Part shown: in pieces, positions 32,614 through 39,042 of the stretch
How positions within the stretch are numbered: position 1 is the first letter of the stretch
Layout of the letters: every line of letters begins with the position of its first letter
From: Rhodoluna sp.
GTDB taxonomy: Bacteria; Actinomycetota; Actinomycetes; Actinomycetales; Microbacteriaceae
Assembly (NCBI GenBank): GCA_030831605.1
Contig: JAURKU010000055.1
Location: 1-39,042 of the forward strand
Direction of reading: 5' to 3'
Length of the DNA stretch: 39,042 nt
Program-made: the position numbers and the translations under genes
Notes under the pieces: model-generated
Seen by the model: only the letters and a program-made list of their open reading frames with translations
What the model was told of the DNA's origin: nothing
Database searches by the model: none

Positions 32614-33228
32614 TTAGTTGCTTACTCGCTTAGCTAAAAGCACCAGCGTGATTGAGGGCTTTAGCCCCTCGCGGGTCTGAATTTGGCCATCTCTATTCTT
32701 GAGTTCAACAATCTCGAAGCCTAAGCCACTAAGCGCTTTACCAATACTGTCGAGATCTGGCAGCACCTTTGGATCTCGTGGGCCACCGAAACCACCAGTT
32801 AGGTTATCTCTTGAATGCCAAACGCCAAATAGATGGCCACCTGGCTTTATCTTTTGAGAAAGGCGCTTAATTGCCTTGGCTAATTTGCGCTGCGGAATCT
32901 GCAGGTAGGCGATAACTCCAAGATCCACCTGATCAAGTTGTGAGCTAAATTTCGTGGCACCAGCTAAGGTTGCTAGAACTTTGCTTCCAAGCTTTTCCTC
33001 TTCAGCAAATTTCAAAAACTTGTCCAGAGCTACTTGAGAGAAATCTATGTTTTCAACCAGGAACCCCTGTTTGGCCAACCAAATAGAGTTTCTGCCCTCC
33101 CCACCGGCTAAATCAATTGCGGTTTTTCCCGTTAGGGATTCACAGTATTCAATAACAAAGCGATTAGCAGTTTTGGTATAAATGTATTCTTCGGTGGAAT
33201 ACTTCTTATCCCAAGTTTTATTAGACAC
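32614..33228 (-). CDS. class I SAM-dependent methyltransferase (TehB-like)
   Basis: A 204-residue methyltransferase. The SAM site is [20 protein letters not shown], followed by the acidic turn [14 protein letters not shown]. The N-terminal [17 protein letters not shown] resembles TehB/tellurite-resistance type small-molecule methyltransferases. The substrate is unknown. The GTG start overlaps the stop of the upstream lipoprotein by one base, so the two are expressed together, an unusual pairing. The stop is 43 bases ahead of the leuB start at 32570. Confidence 0.8.
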   Translation of the reverse strand: MSNKTWDKKYSTEEYIYTKTANRFVIEYCESLTGKTAIDLAGGEGRNSIWLAKQGFLVENIDFSQVALDKFLKFAEEEKLGSKVLATLAGATKFSSQLDQVDLGVIAYLQIPQRKLAKAIKRLSQKIKPGGHLFGVWHSRDNLTGGFGGPRDPKVLPDLDSIGKALSGLGFEIVELKNRDGQIQTREGLKPSITLVLLAKRVSN

Positions 33229-33590
33229 TAAGGAGTAACTCCGAGTGGTAGTAGCCGTTTAGCATCCTCGAAACTTCCAATGTTGGTCACATTGACAAAG
33301 CCCATTACATTCAACTCATCCATAGCTTTAGAGACCTGTGCTTCGTCTTTACCGTATAGGTAATACTTGCCGTTGCGGCGCAAGTTTGTGGCCTCGGCCG
33401 CAAAATAACCAGCGTCAAAATCCATATTTATTGAACCGACGATGTGGCTCTTCTCGAACTCATCGGCGGATCTAATATCAACAATCGCCGTAACATCCGT
33501 GACATCGAGCTTGACCCCAGAACAGCTGGTTAAGCCAGCTACTAGGCTGGCAGCGACAACCGCAGCGAATAAGACTCTCAAACTCTTCAC
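33228..33590 (-). CDS. rhodanese-like lipoprotein lacking the catalytic Cys
   Basis: A 120-residue secreted lipoprotein with a signal peptide (KSLRVLFAAVVAASLVAG) and lipobox ending at Cys23 (LTSC). The mature part has the rhodanese pattern: VDIRSADEFEKSHIVGSINMD corresponds to the usual VDVR...F..GHI.GA.N, and YYLYGKDEAQ sits where the active loop normally reads YC-R-x-G-x-R. The active cysteine is replaced by Gly, so no sulfurtransferase activity is expected. I start at GTG 33590, with GGAG six bases upstream. It is divergent from an intact rhodanese gene and overlaps the methyltransferase by one base. Confidence 0.78.
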   Translation of the reverse strand: MKSLRVLFAAVVAASLVAGLTSCSGVKLDVTDVTAIVDIRSADEFEKSHIVGSINMDFDAGYFAAEATNLRRNGKYYLYGKDEAQVSKAMDELNVMGFVNVTNIGSFEDAKRLLPLGVTP

Positions 33591-33652
33591 AACTGCTCCA
33601 ATCTCGAACCTATTAACAACTTTACCTAAACTAAGACTTGGAGGAATAGCTA

Positions 33653-33970
33653 ATGGCAACTGAAGTCACAGTAAGCGAACTGGCCGAAGCAATAGCAAAT
33701 AGGGGCTTTGTTCTTGATGTTCGAGAAGATCACGAATGGCAGGATGGCCACGTCCCAAACGCCTTGCACATCCCGATGAATGATGTCCCTAATCGTCTAG
33801 GCGAATTAGATGACGGGGCAAGAATCTTTGTTATTTGTCGATCCGGTGCCAGATCGCTCACAATCGCTAACTATCTCGAATCAGAAGGATTCGACGTAGT
33901 CTCGGTAGCAGGTGGAACACAGGGCTGGGTTGATTCGGGTAGAGAACTGTCGATGGAGCCGAGTATTTAG
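33653..33970 (+). CDS. rhodanese-domain sulfurtransferase
   Basis: A 105-residue single-domain rhodanese. The active loop is VICRSGARS (catalytic Cys), with LDVREDHEWQDGHVPNALHIP ahead and GGTQGWVDSG behind, all as in active members. Such proteins move sulfane sulfur in the cytoplasm; the acceptor here is unknown. The ATG has a strong GGAGG. A TAAACT box at 33627-33632 is a candidate -10. It is divergent from the dead rhodanese lipoprotein with 62 bases between. The 3' end overlaps serA by four bases. Confidence 0.9.
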   Translation: MATEVTVSELAEAIANRGFVLDVREDHEWQDGHVPNALHIPMNDVPNRLGELDDGARIFVICRSGARSLTIANYLESEGFDVVSVAGGTQGWVDSGRELSMEPSI

Positions 33971-35559
33971 TCGAGACCTAGGCTGATTGCTTTGAGCACT
34001 TCGGCATCAATGCCGACTGAAACCTGTTCCAAGACTTCCCCGGGCACCGGAGAATCAACGGTTATTACCGATAATGCTTTGCCGCCTTTAGAGTTTCTTG
34101 CAATCTGCATTGCGGCAATGTTGATATTGTTTTCAGCAAAAGCCTTACCGTAGATTGCCACCACACCAGGTCGATCGTTGTAAATCATCATCACCAGGTG
34201 CTTAGCCACAGCTAAATCAATGTCGTAGCCATTGATGTTGACTATCTTTTGAATCAGTTTCGGACCAATCACCGTTCCTGAAACCGAGCAAACTGACCCG
34301 TCTTGCAGCGCTGCCCTAATGGTGGTCACATTTCGATATTCTTCGCTTTTTGAATCAACCGAAAGCCGCACTTCCACTCCCCTTGATTCGGCAAGTAGCG
34401 GAGCATTCACGTAGGAAACCTGCTCGGTTACCGCATTTTGATAGAAGCCCTTGAGTCCAGCTAATTTCAAAACAGAAACATCATGAGAGGCAATCTCACC
34501 GCGAACTTCAACGTCAATAGAAGCAACATTTCCGCCAGAAATGCCAAATAGAATCTGCCCCATATTTTCCATCAGAGCAATTCCAGGTCTAACCGAAGGG
34601 TCAATTACACCGCCGGCAACGTTGACTGCATCTGGAACAAGATCTCCCGCCAGAGCCAGTCGAACACTCTTGGCTACCGAGATTCCCGCCTTCTCCTGGG
34701 CTTCATCGGTAGATGCTCCTAAATGCGGAGTGACAATAATATTTTCTAGTTCCAAAAGCGGCGAGCCGGTTGGTGGTTCATTTACGAATACATCCAAACC
34801 AGCAGCCGCAATCTTTTTGCTCTGCAAAGCCTGAAAAAGCGCATCCTCGTCAATGATGCCCCCGCGAGAGGCATTTACAATTCTTAGATTCTCCTTGGCG
34901 ATAGAAAATTCCTTAGTGCCAATTAGCCCTGTGGTTTCTGCAGTTTTTGGAATGTGGATGGTTATGAAATCTGAGCGTTGCATCAGATTCTCTAGATCCA
35001 CAAGTTCAACGCCAATCTGTTCAGCTCTTGCTGCGGTCACATACGGGTCATAACCGATTAGCGTTGCTCCAAAGCCAGCTAGTCGCTGAGCAACTAATGT
35101 TCCGATCCGACCAAGACCTACAATTCCAATAGTTTTCTCATAAAGTTCAACACCGGTAAATTTCGAACGCTGCCACAGCCCATTTTTCAATGATGTATTC
35201 GCATCTGGAATGTGTCTGGCTAAAGCAAAAATATGCCCGATGGCTAGTTCAGCAGCCGAAATAACATTCGATGTTGGTGCATTAACAACCATCACCCCGG
35301 CGCTGGTCGCGGCCTTGATATCAACATTGTCTAAACCGACTCCAGCTCTGGCGATTACTTTCAACTTTGGGGCATGCGCGATGGCTTCAGTATCAACCTG
35401 AGTTGCCGAGCGAACCAAGATTGCCGATGCGTTGGCTAGTTCCTTTAGAAGGGCAACTCGATCGGTGCCGTCAACATTTATAACTTCAAAATCGGGACCA
35501 AGCGCAGCTACTGTTGCCGGGGAAAGCTCTTCGGCAATAAGGACAATAGGTTTACTCAA
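33967..35559 (-). CDS. serA: D-3-phosphoglycerate dehydrogenase
   Basis: A 530-residue long-form SerA that oxidises 3-phosphoglycerate in the first step of serine synthesis. The Rossmann motif is VGLGRIGTLVAQRLAGFG, the active-site region includes NASRGGIIDEDAL and VTPHLGASTDEAQ, an intervening (ASB) domain follows, and a C-terminal ACT domain (HLVMMIYNDRPGVVAIYG) mediates feedback by serine. The start is TTG with AGGA upstream. It is transcribed toward the leuB cluster on the minus strand and is convergent with the rhodanese gene. This order is conserved in mycobacteria (serA1 near ilvC and leuB). Confidence 0.95.
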   Translation of the reverse strand: MSKPIVLIAEELSPATVAALGPDFEVINVDGTDRVALLKELANASAILVRSATQVDTEAIAHAPKLKVIARAGVGLDNVDIKAATSAGVMVVNAPTSNVISAAELAIGHIFALARHIPDANTSLKNGLWQRSKFTGVELYEKTIGIVGLGRIGTLVAQRLAGFGATLIGYDPYVTAARAEQIGVELVDLENLMQRSDFITIHIPKTAETTGLIGTKEFSIAKENLRIVNASRGGIIDEDALFQALQSKKIAAAGLDVFVNEPPTGSPLLELENIIVTPHLGASTDEAQEKAGISVAKSVRLALAGDLVPDAVNVAGGVIDPSVRPGIALMENMGQILFGISGGNVASIDVEVRGEIASHDVSVLKLAGLKGFYQNAVTEQVSYVNAPLLAESRGVEVRLSVDSKSEEYRNVTTIRAALQDGSVCSVSGTVIGPKLIQKIVNINGYDIDLAVAKHLVMMIYNDRPGVVAIYGKAFAENNINIAAMQIARNSKGGKALSVITVDSPVPGEVLEQVSVGIDAEVLKAISLGLD

Positions 35560-35625
35560 GATTTTTCCTAAGGGGGGATTTTCGCTACTCCAGCGAAGCG
35601 TAAGACAATCTTACCTTCGCTCGCA

Positions 35626-35631
35626 TAGTCT
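35626..35631 (+). promoter_or_regulatory. -10 element for the leaderless reductase gene
   Basis: TAGTCT ends seven bases before the GTG at 35639. Confidence 0.4.
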
Positions 35632-35638
35632 TGGTTGT

Positions 35639-36175
35639 GTGACCGAACGCATCTTTTACGCAGCCATCTCAAGTGATGGCTACCTTGCAGGCCCTAACGG
35701 CGATATGGCTTGGGCTGAGAAGTATTTGGCCAGCGGCGAAGACTACGGATATGTCCAGCTAATCGGTTCTTCCTCGGCAATCTTGATGGGCCGAGCAACT
35801 TTTGATTTTGAAATTGAAAGCGGAGCACAAGGCCCAAGGCCACTACCGACCTACGTGCTGACCCACATTCCAGAGCTCTACGAGGATATCGAGGATGCCA
35901 ACCTGCTGTTTACCGGTGGGGATATAAAGCTGGTCTTAGAACTAATTTCCGAGAGGCACCCAGGCAACCTATTTGTGATGGGCGGCGCGAACGTAGTGAA
36001 GCAACTACTGGACCAACGGTTGATTGATACCATGCGGCTTTTCGTCTGTCCAGAAGAATTAGGCTCTGGAACCCTGGCTTTCGAGGATGACACGGCATAC
36101 AACCACTTCACCCTTATCGATGAAAAGCAATATTCGTCAGGGATCATCGAAGAGGTCTACCGACTGACCAATTAG
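35639..36175 (+). CDS. RibD C-terminal/DHFR-like reductase family protein
   Basis: A 178-residue protein of the dihydrofolate-reductase-like RibD_C family. Features are the N-terminal IFYAAISSDGYLAGPNGDMAWA-type start (the substrate loop), AILMGRATFDFEIES (nucleotide region) and LFVMGGANVVKQLLDQRLIDT. Many relatives are annotated as dihydrofolate reductase or riboflavin deaminase/reductase, with true substrates unknown. I start at GTG 35639, where the family begins; a much longer open frame upstream is antisense to serA. A TAGTCT box seven bases upstream suggests a leaderless mRNA. It is divergent from serA. Confidence 0.82.
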   Translation: MTERIFYAAISSDGYLAGPNGDMAWAEKYLASGEDYGYVQLIGSSSAILMGRATFDFEIESGAQGPRPLPTYVLTHIPELYEDIEDANLLFTGGDIKLVLELISERHPGNLFVMGGANVVKQLLDQRLIDTMRLFVCPEELGSGTLAFEDDTAYNHFTLIDEKQYSSGIIEEVYRLTN

Positions 36176-36191
36176 TCGATATCAGATTGCT

Positions 36192-36365
36192 TTATTTTTC
36201 AGCGCAATTCAGGCAAGCCCATTTAGGGTCATCGAATCTAACTACGCAGCCGCCTAGTGCGAATTCTCCAGCTTCGGCTTTCTCAAAAGTTTCCTCTGTG
36301 GGCAAGCCGTAGACAATTGGAACCATCGGTAATTGACATAGTTCACACTTTGGGTTTTCGCTCAA
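36192..36365 (-). CDS. small zinc-ribbon protein, uncharacterised family
   Basis: A 57-residue protein starting with TTG: MSENPKCELCQLPMVPIVYG, then GLPTEETFEKAEAGEFALGG, and ending with a second CxxC (CLNC). The two CxxC pairs (residues 7-10 and 51-54) should bind one zinc. The motif VPIVYGLPTEE plus FALGGCVV fits a widespread small-protein family I recognise by pattern but cannot name. AGGAG lies seven bases ahead of the TTG, which decides the start. It lies downstream of ilvC with 96 bases between, in which a long structured element is found (see 36379-36437). No function is assigned. Confidence 0.78.
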   Translation of the reverse strand: MSENPKCELCQLPMVPIVYGLPTEETFEKAEAGEFALGGCVVRFDDPKWACLNCAEK

Positions 36366-36378
36366 AACATTCTCCTAA

Positions 36379-36437
36379 GGTAAGAAAATCAAGTAGGTTC
36401 ACTCGATTTACTTACCCATACCTATTGACTGAGTGAA
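36379..36437 (-). promoter_or_regulatory. candidate RNA structure (possible pseudoknot) ahead of the zinc-ribbon gene
   Basis: Read on the minus strand: TTCACTC (36437-36431), then GGTAAGTAAATC (36416-36405), then GAGTGAA (36404-36398), then GATTTTCTTACC (36390-36379), then the AGGAG ribosome site. The two long arms pair 11 of 12 bases, and the loop segment GAGTGAA is complementary to the upstream TTCACTC, which is the order of an H-type pseudoknot. It ends two bases before TAGGAG. No T tract follows. Confidence 0.5.
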
Positions 36438-36461
36438 TTATTCCTTATTTTGGAAAAGACT

Positions 36462-38021
<1,560 letters not shown>

Positions 38022-38022
<1 letters not shown>

Positions 38023-39042
38023 TACTCTTGATCCCCTTCATCCCAGACTGGTCTAGCATCGCGAGCGAACTGAACCTCATCATTTGAAACTCCAGCAGGA
38101 ACCATCGGCCAAACCATGGCATCGCGGCCAACAATAAAGTCAATTACCACCGGGCGATCATTTACTTCCATAGCCTGCTTGATGGCCGCATCGACGTCTT
38201 CGGCTTTTTCCACTCTGATGCCCAACGCTCCGTAAGCCTCGGCTAATTTCACAAAGTCAGGCACCATCATGGTGTCGGTACCGGTGTGCAGGTCCGTGTT
38301 TGAGTAGCGCTGGTTATAAAACAGTGTTTGCCACTGACGGACCATACCTAGAGAGGAGTTATTGATGATGGCTACCTTTATTGGAATGTTGTTGATGGTG
38401 CAGGTAGCTAATTCCTGATTGGTCATCTGGAAGCAGCCATCGCCATCGATAGCCCAGACTAAGCGCTCTGGCTGGGCAACCTTAGCTCCCATGGCAGCAG
38501 GAACTGCATAACCCATGGTTCCAGCTCCTCCTGAGTTCAACCAAGAGTTAGGTCTCTCGTATTTGATGAATTGAGCTGACCACATCTGATGCTGACCGAC
38601 TCCAGCGGCAAAGACAGCCTCTGGGCCGCTTAGCTCGCCGATTCGACTGATCACATACTGCGGTGATAATTTGCCATCTTCAGGATCGGAATAGCCAAGC
38701 GGATAACGAGTACGAAGATCATTCAAGAATGTCCACCACTCGCTGATATCAGGCTGCTTGCCCTTTAGTTCGTTAGAAAGTTCGGCGTTGAGCTCAACCA
38801 GCACCTCTTTTAGATCGCCAACGATTGGCACTTCGGCTGGTTTGATTTTGCCGATCTCAGCTGGGTCAATATCGATGTGAATGATCTTTGCATTTACCGC
38901 AAAAGTTTTTACCTGACCGGTAACGCGGTCATCGAATCTTGCGCCTAAGGTAATCAGCAAATCACTTTTTTGTAGTGCAGTAACCGCAGGAACCGTTCCG
39001 TGCATACCCGGCATACCTAGGTTTTGCGGATTCGAATCTGGG
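38022..39042 (-). CDS. ilvB: acetolactate synthase large subunit (5' end beyond window)
   Basis: The C-terminal 339 residues of a ThDP-dependent acetolactate synthase, which condenses pyruvate with pyruvate or 2-ketobutyrate. The frame is open to the right edge and begins in the linker before the middle domain ([14 protein letters not shown], then [16 protein letters not shown]). The ThDP-binding motif is GDGCFQMT followed by [13 protein letters not shown], and the end is [20 protein letters not shown]. The start codon is outside the window; an internal Met at 39014 is not the start. First gene of the ilvBNC operon in this view. Confidence 0.96.

Overview
This 39,042-base window is a gene-dense chromosomal segment of an actinobacterium, most likely a small-genome, moderate-GC member of the Microbacteriaceae (planktonic freshwater relatives such as Rhodoluna or Aquiluna are my best guess; this is inference). 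The evidence is protein content and gene order. DUF3107, ferritin-like and DEAD-helicase genes sit together, as do tatB/mrp, DUF3117/dapE/dapD, thiL/DUF3515/ddl/gpsA, leuCD, gltX with tRNA-Gln and tRNA-Glu, FAH hydrolase/leuB/serA and ilvBNC. These are neighbourhoods I know from Mycobacterium and other actinobacteria. Base composition looks close to 50% by eye (not computed). Genes are packed with 1-4 base overlaps and no gene-free stretch exceeds about 200 bases. I see no insertion sequence, prophage, CRISPR array or clear horizontally acquired island.

Layout. 1-5.8 kb: the 3' end of an unidentified gene, DUF3107, a small membrane protein, a ferritin-like protein, a DEAD-box RNA helicase, a PHP phosphoesterase, an aminopeptidase P and a 17M-type general stress membrane protein. 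5.8-10.2 kb: a co-directional run of a soluble PRC/MgtE_N/CBS protein, a DUF1003 membrane protein, Mrp and an aldehyde dehydrogenase. 10.2-15.1 kb: tatB, an O-methyltransferase, DUF3117, dapE/dapD (lysine and diaminopimelate), thiL and a DUF3515 lipoprotein. 15.1-21.4 kb: a leftward operon leuC-leuD-murA-plsC-gpsA-ddl, joining leucine synthesis to peptidoglycan and phospholipid synthesis. 21.5-27 kb: an MFS transporter, a PfkB kinase, tRNA-Glu, a diacylglycerol-kinase-like gene and a CopB-type copper ATPase with a Cys/His-rich N-terminus behind a CsoR-like operator. 27-33.6 kb: an MBL-fold protein, DUF1801, tRNA-Gln, gltX, FAH hydrolase, ilvE, leuB, a methyltransferase and a rhodanese-like lipoprotein. 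33.6-39 kb: an active rhodanese, serA, a RibD/DHFR-like reductase, a small zinc-ribbon protein and ilvC-ilvN-ilvB (ilvB runs off the end).

Functionally the right half is a branched-chain amino acid and serine supercluster (ilvB, ilvN, ilvC, ilvE, leuB, leuC, leuD, serA) interleaved with aminoacylation of tRNA-Glu and tRNA-Gln. The middle feeds the cell wall (dapD, dapE, ddl, murA) and membrane lipid (gpsA, plsC).

Most of the window is conserved housekeeping sequence, so no wholly new system stands out. The points most worth a second look are: a consistent TANNNT element 6-7 nt upstream of the start codon in eleven genes, implying leaderless transcripts, including two back-to-back bidirectional promoters; a possible RNA pseudoknot just ahead of an overlooked 57-codon zinc-ribbon gene behind ilvC; the CsoR-like operator with the metallothionein-like extension of CopB; a palindrome between leuC and an MFS exporter; and a catalytically dead rhodanese lipoprotein facing an intact rhodanese.
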